Source of the DNA: an uncultured beta proteobacterium | Lineage (GTDB): Bacteria; Pseudomonadota; Gammaproteobacteria; Burkholderiales; SG8-39 | DNA length: 6,362 bases | Assembly: GCA_902826155.1 (NCBI GenBank) | Contig: CADEDU010000090.1 | Location: 1-6,362, forward strand | Direction: 5' to 3' | Part shown: positions 1-5,531 of the stretch, in pieces | Layout: every line of letters begins with the position of its first letter | Numbering within the stretch: the first letter of the stretch is position 1 | The notes under the pieces: model-generated | What the model saw: only the letters and a program-made list of their open reading frames with translations | What the model was told of the DNA's origin: nothing | The model's database searches: none | Position numbers and translations under genes: made by a program

Positions 1-590
1 CGGCCAACAACGCGGGCGCGCAGACATCGTTCATTCCGCTGCTCACGCTGGGCATTCCGTCGAACCCGGTCATGGCGCTGATGATCGGCGCGATGATGAT
101 TCAAGGCATCGCGCCCGGCCCGCAGGTGATGACGGAGAGGCCGCAATTGTTCTGGGGCATGATCGCCTCGATGTGGGTCGGCAATTTGATGCTGGTTGTG
201 CTGAACCTGCCGCTCATCGGCATGTGGGTGAAGCTTCTTTCGGTGGACTACCGGCTGCTCTACCCGGCGATTCTGCTGTTCTGCTGTATCGGCGTGTTCA
301 GTATCAATAATGCCGAGTTCGACATCCTCATGACCGTGGCGTTCGGCATCTTCGGCTACGCATGCGTGAAGCTGGAATGCGAACCGGCGCCGCTGATCCT
401 GGGCTTCATTCTCGGGCCGATGATGGAAGAGAACTTGCGACGAGCAATGCTGCTCTCGCGCGGCGATCCGACGGTCTTCGCGACCCGCCCGATCTCGGCG
501 GTGCTGCTCGGCATCGCGCTGTTCCTGCTGCTCATCATGATGGCGCCGGCGGTGAAGAGCAAACGCGAAGAGGCGTTCCAGGAAGGCTAG
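1..590 (+). CDS. Tripartite tricarboxylate transporter permease, TctA family (3'-terminal part)
   Basis: This is the large integral-membrane subunit of a TTT-type carboxylate uptake system, which works with a periplasmic TctC-type binding protein and a small TctB subunit in the inner membrane. Only the last 195 residues are present; the frame is entered at base 3 and no start lies in the window. The opening residues carry the conserved TctA signature: QTSFIPLLTLGIPS at about 7-20, then a hydrophobic helix and the PGP motif at 38-40. Several long hydrophobic segments follow (around 48-75, 80-120 and 165-185). A conserved GFILGPMMEENLRRAM-like stretch near 130-145 is also typical of TctA. The tail is short, charged and cytoplasmic-looking (KSKREEAFQEG). 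TctA proteins are about 500 residues, so some 60 % is missing upstream. An intrinsic terminator follows directly, so this gene ends its operon. The transported substrate cannot be told from sequence. Confidence 0.93.
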   Translation, partial: ANNAGAQTSFIPLLTLGIPSNPVMALMIGAMMIQGIAPGPQVMTERPQLFWGMIASMWVGNLMLVVLNLPLIGMWVKLLSVDYRLLYPAILLFCCIGVFSINNAEFDILMTVAFGIFGYACVKLECEPAPLILGFILGPMMEENLRRAMLLSRGDPTVFATRPISAVLLGIALFLLLIMMAPAVKSKREEAFQEG

Positions 591-607
591 TCGCGCCTTT
601 GCTCGCG

Positions 608-635
608 AAAAGGCCCCGGGCTCGGGGCCTTTTTT
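608..635 (+). terminator. Intrinsic (Rho-independent) terminator after the TctA gene
   Basis: Bases 608-618 (AAAAGGCCCCG) pair perfectly with 623-633 (CGGGGCCTTTT) around a GGCT loop, followed directly by a T-rich tract (630-635, then CTTTC). It lies 18 bases after the TctA stop codon. The strong GC stem plus the U-tract is the classical form. It separates the permease transcript from the genes starting at 712. Confidence 0.93.
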
Positions 636-711
636 CTTTCTGGCGCTCCATCCGCGCTCCCGCTAGGCTCGCCCTATACGCCGCACCCTTAACCATTCAT
701 CCCTTACTCCC
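636..711 (+). promoter_or_regulatory. Leader of the catabolic gene cluster (promoter expected, not resolved)
   Basis: Because a strong terminator precedes this 76-base spacer, a promoter for the gene at 712 is expected here. The only candidate I can see is GCTAGGCT (662-669), which could hold a poor -10 hexamer (TAGGCT), without a convincing -35 at 16-18 bases. A second AT-richer spot is CTATAC at 674-679. No Shine-Dalgarno sequence precedes the ATG at 712 (the last 12 bases are pyrimidine-rich), so translation may start on a short leader or depend on weak initiation. Confidence 0.3.
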
Positions 712-1632
712 ATGCACTACGACTGGTCACCGATCATCGATCGCAAACCACTGCGCTGGCCCAACGGCAAGCGCCTCGCGCTGATCATCACGATGAATTG
801 CGAGTACTGGGATCTGCTCAAGGAATCGGGCGAGATGTACTACGCCGGCGGGCCGCCGATGATGCCCGACCCGTTGCCCGGCAACATCGCCGACTTTCCG
901 AACTTCACCTGGCGCGAATACGGCCAGCGCGTGGGCGTGTGGCGCCTGTTCCGCGTGTTCGAGCAGGCTGGCGTGCCGCTGTCGGTCACCATCAACGCCA
1001 AGACCGCGCTCGAGCGGCGCGAGATCGTCGACTACGTCAATCGCAAGGGCTGGGAGATCGTCGCGCACAACTACGAGCAGGGCGAATTGCTGCACCGGCA
1101 CGCGCTCGACGAAGCCAAGGAACGCGCGGTGATCGAGCGCACGCTCGACGTGTATCGGCAGGTCGTGGGGCGGCACGCGAAAGGGTGGCTGTCATCGAGC
1201 CTGCGCGGCACGCCACGCACGCCGGACATCCTTGCCGAGAAGGGTCTGATCTTCTACTGCGACTACATGAACGACGATCAGCCGTACCTGATCCACACGC
1301 CGGGCGGACCGATCGTCAACGTGCCGTACTCGATCGAGATCAACGACTTCACGTTCTTTCATCGGCGCGCGATGAGCACCTGGGATGCCACGCGCATGTT
1401 GATCGACAATTTCGACGAGCTGTACGCCGAGAGCGCCGACACCTGCAAGCTGATGAACATCGGCCTGCATCCGCACGTGTCGGGCCATCCGCATCGCATG
1501 CGGTGCTTTCGCGAGTTCCTGGCGCACGCGACCAAGTTCTCCGATGTGTGGTGGACCACGCGCGAGGAGATCGCCGCCTGGTACCTCACCAATCACGCGT
1601 CGCACATCCCGCCCAAGCCTGCGCCGCGATGA
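712..1632 (+). CDS. Polysaccharide-deacetylase-fold amidohydrolase, PuuE/cyclic-imidase-like
   Basis: A 306-residue cytoplasmic protein (no signal peptide) of the NodB/polysaccharide deacetylase fold. It belongs to the branch that contains PuuE allantoinase and cyclic-imide hydrolases rather than true sugar deacetylases. The N-terminus YDWSPIIDRKPLRWPNG followed by RLALIITMNCEYW (residues 3-33) is the usual opening of this branch, with NCE (29-31) where deacetylases have a catalytic Asp pair. The helix WEIVAHNYEQ keeps one metal-type His (H119), but the second is Gln (Q123). GWLSSSLRGTPRTPDILAEKG and FYCDYMNDDQPY (about 158-192) match the substrate-pocket segment, and GLHPHVSGHPHR (251-262) the C-terminal His motif. 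Length is normal for the group. The start at 712 is chosen because conserved sequence begins almost at once, although no ribosome-binding site is visible. Hydrolysis of a cyclic imide or amide ring is an inference from the family and from the amidase gene that follows; the substrate is unknown. Confidence 0.88.
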   Translation: MHYDWSPIIDRKPLRWPNGKRLALIITMNCEYWDLLKESGEMYYAGGPPMMPDPLPGNIADFPNFTWREYGQRVGVWRLFRVFEQAGVPLSVTINAKTALERREIVDYVNRKGWEIVAHNYEQGELLHRHALDEAKERAVIERTLDVYRQVVGRHAKGWLSSSLRGTPRTPDILAEKGLIFYCDYMNDDQPYLIHTPGGPIVNVPYSIEINDFTFFHRRAMSTWDATRMLIDNFDELYAESADTCKLMNIGLHPHVSGHPHRMRCFREFLAHATKFSDVWWTTREEIAAWYLTNHASHIPPKPAPR

Positions 1633-1637
1633 TGTCT

Positions 1638-1668
1638 CGCCCGCCTGCGGGCGCGTTCATTGCCCGCA
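1638..1668 (+). other. Two mutually exclusive hairpins in the 712-1632 / 1727-2362 spacer
   Basis: CGCCCG (1638-1643) pairs with CGGGCG (1648-1653) over a 4-base loop. Alternatively, TGCGGGC (1646-1652) pairs with GCCCGCA (1662-1668) over a 9-base loop. The two share the same middle strand and cannot form together. Neither is followed by a T-tract, so this is not a standard intrinsic terminator. It may damp read-through or protect mRNA ends, but in a GC-rich spacer it may also be chance. Confidence 0.3.
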
Positions 1669-1674
1669 ATCGCT

Positions 1675-1682
1675 GCTAGACT
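1675..1682 (+). promoter_or_regulatory. Possible -10 region (GCTAGACT) upstream of the amidohydrolase gene
   Basis: TAGACT (1677-1682) resembles a -10 hexamer, with a poor -35 candidate (TTCATT, 1656-1661) at a short 15-base spacing. The same octamer with one change (GCTAGGCT, 662-669) sits at nearly the same distance before the gene at 712. This is a weak call made by eye. Confidence 0.25.
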
Positions 1683-1726
1683 TTCCCCACACCTTGTCCG
1701 AGTGGCTGTAAACGGAGGATCGACCG

Positions 1727-2362
1727 ATGAACGACCTCGACATCTACAAGCACCAGAATTTCGGCAATCGCATCGGCGCGGGCCGCAAGGCGGCGTTGCT
1801 GATCGTCGATTTCACCGTGGGGTTCAACGATCCGGCGCTGTTCGGCGGCGGCAACATCGATGCAGCGGTCAAGAAGACCGTCGGGCTGTTGGCGTTCTTT
1901 CGCGAACAGAAGCTCCCCGTCGCCTATACGCGCGTGGTCTATGCCGACGACGGTTCCGATGCCGGTGTGTTCGCGATGAAGGCGCCGCGCCTGCTCATGC
2001 TCACCGAGTCGCATCCGGCCGGACAGGTGGTGCCGGAACTGGCGCCACGCGACGGCGAGCTGATGGTGCGCAAGACGCAGGCCTCGGCATTCTTCGGCAC
2101 CGGCTTGGCGCCATGGCTGGTTCAACGGCGGGTCGATACCGTCGTGGTAACCGGTTGCACCACGTCGGGCTGCGTGCGGGCCACCGTCGTCGATGCGCTG
2201 AGCAACAACTTCCGGCCGATGGTGCCGCGCGACTGCGTCGGCGATCGTGCCATCGGACCGCACGACGCGAATCTGTTCGACATGGCGCAGAAGTACGCCG
2301 ACGTCATGACGCGCGACGAATTGATGGCTGAGCTGCGCAGCAAGCAGGCCGTGCCGGCCTGA
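1727..2362 (+). CDS. Isochorismatase-fold amidohydrolase (N-carbamoylsarcosine amidase / maleamate amidase type)
   Basis: A 211-residue cysteine hydrolase of the isochorismatase-like fold. The catalytic triad of the family is visible: D28 in LLIVDFT, K116 in MVRKTQASAFFGT, and the nucleophile C149 in TGCTTSGCVRAT. The C-terminal run DALSNNFRPMVPRDCVGDR followed by GPHDANLFDMAQKYADV is characteristic of the N-carbamoylsarcosine amidohydrolase/maleamate amidohydrolase (NicF) subgroup, which splits a linear amide or carbamoyl group and releases ammonia. No signal peptide, so cytoplasmic. A GGAGGA ribosome-binding site (1714-1719) lies 7 bases before the ATG, and the protein begins as family members do. 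It sits between a cyclic-imidase-like gene and a maleate-isomerase-like gene, which favours a half-amide such as maleamate as substrate. That choice is inference; N-carbamoyl compounds remain possible. No anomalies are seen. Confidence 0.92.
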   Translation: MNDLDIYKHQNFGNRIGAGRKAALLIVDFTVGFNDPALFGGGNIDAAVKKTVGLLAFFREQKLPVAYTRVVYADDGSDAGVFAMKAPRLLMLTESHPAGQVVPELAPRDGELMVRKTQASAFFGTGLAPWLVQRRVDTVVVTGCTTSGCVRATVVDALSNNFRPMVPRDCVGDRAIGPHDANLFDMAQKYADVMTRDELMAELRSKQAVPA

Positions 2363-2413
2363 GCGCCGCGGCAAGCGCGAGGGTTTCATCACCGTGGCGC
2401 GCTGAGTTTGTGT

Positions 2414-2438
2414 CGCCTGACGATGCATCGGTCAGGCG
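2414..2438 (+). other. Inverted repeat / hairpin before the isomerase-like gene
   Basis: CGCCTGAC (2414-2421) is the exact reverse complement of GTCAGGCG (2431-2438), and the centre CGATGCATCG (2421-2430) is itself a perfect palindrome. As RNA it gives an 8-bp stem extended by GA/TC with one bulged G and a TGCA loop. No T-run follows. It lies 35 bases before the ATG at 2473, a position suited to an operator, an attenuator or an mRNA-processing hairpin. Which of these it is cannot be told here. Confidence 0.5.
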
Positions 2439-2459
2439 CATCCAGGATCGATCAGACAA

Positions 2460-2464
2460 GGGAG
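2460..2464 (+). promoter_or_regulatory. Ribosome-binding site fixing the start at 2473
   Basis: The purine-rich AAGGGAGA stretch (core GGGAG) ends 8 bases before ATG 2473. The longer reading frame from GTG 2410 starts inside the spacer, next to the inverted repeat and without such a site, and the internal ATG at 2554 also lacks one. The site therefore decides the start. Confidence 0.7.
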
Positions 2465-2472
2465 AACGGACC

Positions 2473-3279
2473 ATGGCAGTCGGTGGGGCAGTGGGTGGGG
2501 CCGGCATAGGCGCGGCGGCGAAGGCGAAAACACGCGACTCGCTGGGTTCGCGCATGAAGTTCGGCGTGATCGCACCGTCGACCAACACTTCGGTGCAGCC
2601 GGAGTTCGAGGCGTTCAAGCCGTGGGGCGTGACCAACCACTTCTCGCGCTGCATCATCCCCGACACCAAGGTGGTCGATGACAAGACCTTCATGGTGATG
2701 CTCAACAACATCCGCGCTGCGGTGCCGCCGGCGATCGAAGCGGTGATGACCTGTCATCCCGACCACGTCGTGATGGGCATGTCGGCCGAAACCTTCTGGG
2801 ACGGACTCTCCGGACAGCGCGCGTTGCAGAAGCGCCTGTCGAAGATCACCGGCTCGGAGATCACGATGGGTTCCGACGCCTGCCGCGCCGCGATCAAGGC
2901 CTACAGCCCGAAGATCAAGCGACTGGGCATCATCACTCCGTACATGCCGGTGGGCGACAAGCAGGTCTATCGGTTCTTCACCGATGTCGGGTTCGAGGTG
3001 GTCAATCTGCTCGGCCTGAAGTGCCAGAGCCCGGTGCTGATCGCGCACGTGACGAAGCAGCGGTTGCGCGATGCGATCCTGGAAGTGAACAAGGGCAAGG
3101 TCGACGCGATCGTGCAGGTGGGCACCAATCTGGCGATGGCCGAAGTCGCGGCGATGGCCGAGTTCTGGCTCGACAAGCCCGTCGTCGCGATCAATACCGC
3201 CACGTACTGGTACGCGCTGCGGCAAAACGGCATCAAGGACCAGGTTCGCGGCTGGGGCGCGCTGCTCGCCGAACACTGA
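2473..3279 (+). CDS. Maleate isomerase / Asp-Glu racemase / arylmalonate decarboxylase-fold protein lacking both catalytic cysteines
   Basis: A 268-residue cytoplasmic protein of the two-domain Asp/Glu racemase superfamily, closest by motif to maleate isomerase (NicE) and arylmalonate decarboxylase. The diagnostic opening FGVIAPSTNTSVQPEFEAF is at 30-48 (the PS-TNT substrate-carboxylate loop), followed by GVTNHFSR. LGIITPYMPVGDKQVYRFF (151-169) opens the second half. KPVVAINTATYWYALRQNGI near 235-254 matches the C-terminal family pattern. In family enzymes, cysteines follow the strand in each half (as in YACxxx and SCTNL). Here those positions read MGMSAE (M103) and QVGTNL (G217), so neither nucleophile is present; the other cysteines are C60, C94, C137 and C184. 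Residues 2-27 form a Gly/Ala-rich extension (AVGG-AVGG-AGIG) not seen in the core family. It lies 14 bases before the monooxygenase gene. Maleate isomerisation is therefore doubtful; a decarboxylase, an isomerase using other residues, or a binding role are open. Confidence 0.85.
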   Translation: MAVGGAVGGAGIGAAAKAKTRDSLGSRMKFGVIAPSTNTSVQPEFEAFKPWGVTNHFSRCIIPDTKVVDDKTFMVMLNNIRAAVPPAIEAVMTCHPDHVVMGMSAETFWDGLSGQRALQKRLSKITGSEITMGSDACRAAIKAYSPKIKRLGIITPYMPVGDKQVYRFFTDVGFEVVNLLGLKCQSPVLIAHVTKQRLRDAILEVNKGKVDAIVQVGTNLAMAEVAAMAEFWLDKPVVAINTATYWYALRQNGIKDQVRGWGALLAEH

Positions 3280-3293
3280 GCAGTCCGCAGCCC

Positions 3294-4490
3294 ATGAGCA
3301 TGCACGTTCTCATCGCCGGCGCCGGGCCGGTGGGTCTCACGGCGGCGCTGGTGCTTGGTCGCGCGGGCATTCGCGTAACCGTGTTCGAGCGCGGCGCCGA
3401 TTTCGCCGAAGACCTGCGTGCCTCGACCTGGCATCCACCCACGCTCGACATGATGGCCGAGCTGGGTCTGATCACCGACATCCTGCGCGCGGGGCTGGTG
3501 GCGCGCTACACGCAGCATCGCGACCGCAAGACCGGCGCGATTGCCGAGTTCGACATGGAGCTGCTGCGGGGCGAGACCGACCATCCATACCGGATCCAGT
3601 ACGAGCAGTTCAAGTACACGCGTCTGCTCGCTCGGCACCTGGCCGCGTTGCCGCATGTACGAATCGTGTTCGGTGCGAAGGTGCTCGACCTCACGCAGAC
3701 CGCCGATGCCGTGGCTTTGCGTGTGGAAAGCGGTGAAGGCATCGCGACGCATCGCGGCGATTACGTGATCGGCGCGGATGGCTCGTGGAGCGCCGTGCGC
3801 CAGTCGATCGGGATCGACTTCGAGGGATTCACCTTTCCCGAGCGGTTCTATGTCGCCACCACCAACTTCGATTTCGCCGAAGTGCTCGACCGGCTCTGCT
3901 TCGTCAATTACATCGCCGACACCGACGAGTGGATGGTGCTGTTGCGCGTGCTGGGGTCGTGGCGCGTACTGTTCCCCACCGGCGAGAGCGAGTCGGACGA
4001 CGAAGTGATGTCCGATGCCCGCACCCAGCAGCGGTTGCAGGCGGTATGGAAGCGGGCGGAGCCATACGACACCGTGCACCGCACGATCTACAAGGTGCAC
4101 CAGCGGGTGGCCGCGGGTTATCGGCAGGGGCGGGCGTTTCTCGCTGGCGATGCCGCACACATCAACAATCCGCTGGGTGGCATGGGCATGAACGGCGGGT
4201 TGCACGACGCCATCAATCTGGCGCGGAAGCTGGTCGCCATCGAGCGTGGCGAGGCCGATGCGGCCGTGCTCGAACTCTACGAGCGCCAGCGCCGGCCGAT
4301 CGCGGTCGAATACATCAACGCCAACACCGAGCGCAATCGAAAGCTCATGAGCGAGCGCGATCCGGCGGCCAGAAAGGCATCGCAGGACCAGATCTGCCGG
4401 ACCGCCGCCGACCCGGTGAGCGCCAAGGCGTTTCTGCTCAAGAGTTCGATGATCGATGCGCTGCGTGCCGCCGAACGGATCGGCAAGTAG
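3294..4490 (+). CDS. FAD-dependent monooxygenase, class A aromatic hydroxylase type
   Basis: A 398-residue cytoplasmic flavoprotein of the p-hydroxybenzoate hydroxylase/UbiH superfamily, which uses NAD(P)H and oxygen to hydroxylate small aromatic or N-heteroaromatic rings. The Rossmann fingerprint GAGPVG is at 9-14, with the ribose-binding acidic residue E32 in VFERG. The DG motif that contacts FAD and NAD(P)H is YVIGADGSWSAVRQSIG (158-173, D162-G163). The GD motif RAFLAGDAAHINNPLGGMGMNGG lies at 280-302, followed by LHDAINLARKL. Length suits the single-fold members without the C-terminal thioredoxin-like domain of phenol hydroxylase types. The frame is open upstream into the previous gene, but conserved sequence starts at MSMHVLIAGAG, so ATG 3294 (or 3300) is right. 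The ribosome-binding site is weak, and with only 14 bases after the preceding stop, translational coupling is likely. Neighbouring amidase and isomerase-like genes suggest an N-heteroaromatic substrate, as in nicotinate degradation, but the substrate cannot be read from sequence. Confidence 0.93.
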   Translation: MSMHVLIAGAGPVGLTAALVLGRAGIRVTVFERGADFAEDLRASTWHPPTLDMMAELGLITDILRAGLVARYTQHRDRKTGAIAEFDMELLRGETDHPYRIQYEQFKYTRLLARHLAALPHVRIVFGAKVLDLTQTADAVALRVESGEGIATHRGDYVIGADGSWSAVRQSIGIDFEGFTFPERFYVATTNFDFAEVLDRLCFVNYIADTDEWMVLLRVLGSWRVLFPTGESESDDEVMSDARTQQRLQAVWKRAEPYDTVHRTIYKVHQRVAAGYRQGRAFLAGDAAHINNPLGGMGMNGGLHDAINLARKLVAIERGEADAAVLELYERQRRPIAVEYINANTERNRKLMSERDPAARKASQDQICRTAADPVSAKAFLLKSSMIDALRAAERIGK

Positions 4491-4500
4491 CGGGCCGCGT

Positions 4501-4519
4501 GCCTGTTGGCTCGACAGGC
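4501..4519 (+). other. Short hairpin between monooxygenase and first binding-protein gene
   Basis: GCCTGTTG (4501-4508) pairs with CGACAGGC (4512-4519), with one T.G wobble and a GCT loop, 11 bases after the monooxygenase stop. There is no T-tract. A stable stem just before an SBP gene could protect the downstream transcript and raise its level relative to enzyme mRNA. That role is inference. Confidence 0.4.
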
Positions 4520-4543
4520 TTCCACAAGATAAGGAGATAGAGG

Positions 4544-5509
4544 ATGGGACTGCGTGAACTGACCGGTCGCGCTTCAGTGCTGGCCGTGCTGGTTGGCATC
4601 GCGCCGATCGCGGCAGCGCAGGTGGTGGGCCTGGGCACGACCCAGGTCGGGGCCACCAACCAGCTCTCGGTGGGCATCGCCAAGGTCGTGTCCGACAAGG
4701 GCGGCGTACAGATGCGAACGCAGCCGATGGCCGGCGCGGCGCAGTACGCCCCGCTCGTCAACAACGGCGAGATCGAGTTCGGCGTCGCCAACGTGGTCGA
4801 GGCGATCTATCTGCGCGAAGGCAAGGTGATCACCGAGGGCCGGCCGAATCCGGAGTTGCGTGCGGTGGCGCGGCTGGTGCCCTGGTTCAACGGCCTGGTC
4901 GTGAAGAACGACAGCCCGATCAAGACGCTGAAGGATCTCAAGGGGCAGCCGGTACCGGCCGGATTCACCGGCAACCCGCTGGGTCGGGTGTTGATCGCCG
5001 GCTATCTCGCCAACGCAGGCATGAGCTTCGACGATGTGAAGCAGGTGCCGGTGCCCGCTTTTCCGCGCATGTTCGACGCGTTCAAGCAGCAGCAGACCGT
5101 CACCAGCATCGCCACCATCGGCGCGGCCCAGTTCAAGGAGTGGGAGGTGGCGCTGGGTGGCGTGCGTTATCTGCCGTTCGACGACTCGCCCGCAGCGGTG
5201 GCGGCACTCAACAAGTTCATCCCGCAGAGTCAGGTGGTCGAAGTGAAGCCCGGTCCGGGGATGTCCGGCGTGCCGGTGCCCACCAAAATCCTGGTGTACG
5301 ACTACGTGCTGTTCGTCGGCAGCAAGGTAGCCGACGACGTGGTCGGCAAGGTCGTGGCCGCATTGCACGCGAATTCGGCTGAGCTCAAGGCGTCGAGCCC
5401 GCTATGGCGCGAATTCGATCCGGCACTGATGAGCAAGGACCTGGGTCTGGCTTGGCATCCGGGCGCGGTGAAGTTCTATCAATCGAAGGGGATCGCGCCG
5501 GCGAAGTAG
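4544..5509 (+). CDS. TAXI-family TRAP transporter solute-binding protein, copy 1
   Basis: A 321-residue periplasmic substrate-binding protein of the TAXI (TRAP-associated extracytoplasmic immunogenic) type, which captures small organic acids and hands them to a DctM/DctQ-like membrane permease. The N-terminus is a Sec signal peptide: charged start, hydrophobic core ASVLAVLVGIAPI, and an AAA/QVV cleavage site after A25, with no lipobox cysteine. The mature protein starts with VGLGTTQVGATNQLSVGIAKVV, cut here as the family's first strand and substrate loop, then AGAAQYAPLVNNGEIEFGVA (64-83). The later FTGNPLGR (about 141-148) and PAFPRMFDAFKQQQTVTSIA regions are shared with the next gene. AAGGAG (4531-4536) lies 7 bases before the ATG. 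Length is normal for TAXI proteins. No permease gene is seen in the window, so the partner is either further downstream or elsewhere. The ligand is unknown; an acid linked to the adjoining catabolic genes is a guess. Confidence 0.9.
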   Translation: MGLRELTGRASVLAVLVGIAPIAAAQVVGLGTTQVGATNQLSVGIAKVVSDKGGVQMRTQPMAGAAQYAPLVNNGEIEFGVANVVEAIYLREGKVITEGRPNPELRAVARLVPWFNGLVVKNDSPIKTLKDLKGQPVPAGFTGNPLGRVLIAGYLANAGMSFDDVKQVPVPAFPRMFDAFKQQQTVTSIATIGAAQFKEWEVALGGVRYLPFDDSPAAVAALNKFIPQSQVVEVKPGPGMSGVPVPTKILVYDYVLFVGSKVADDVVGKVVAALHANSAELKASSPLWREFDPALMSKDLGLAWHPGAVKFYQSKGIAPAK

Positions 5510-5518
5510 CAGATCAGC

Positions 5519-5525
5519 GGAGGAG
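5519..5525 (+). promoter_or_regulatory. Ribosome-binding site supporting a GTG start at 5532
   Basis: GGAGGAG is a near-perfect Shine-Dalgarno sequence 6 bases before GTG 5532. No ATG is available in the right place: the first in-frame ATG (5586) lies inside the signal peptide. The site is what makes the non-ATG start convincing. Confidence 0.8.
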
Positions 5526-5531
5526 TTGCTC

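Noticed and set aside
595..614. Alternative pairing GCCTTT/AAAGGC that could act as an antiterminator for 608-635
   Set aside because: The stem is only 6 bp with an 8-base loop and is far weaker than the 11-bp terminator stem; it is probably fortuitous.
2410..2472. GTG 2410 as start of the isomerase-like gene
   Set aside because: It would translate the inverted repeat and the ribosome-binding site, adds 21 non-conserved residues, and has no site of its own.
3021..3293. Upstream extension of the monooxygenase frame into the isomerase-like gene
   Set aside because: The extension overlaps a well-supported gene in another frame, and the conserved FAD-binding start falls at 3294-3300.
2967..4205. 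Long antisense reading frame of 412 residues
   Set aside because: It lies opposite the isomerase-like and monooxygenase genes, which have clear family motifs. Its translation is His/Arg/Ala-rich without recognisable motifs, the usual shadow in high-GC coding DNA.
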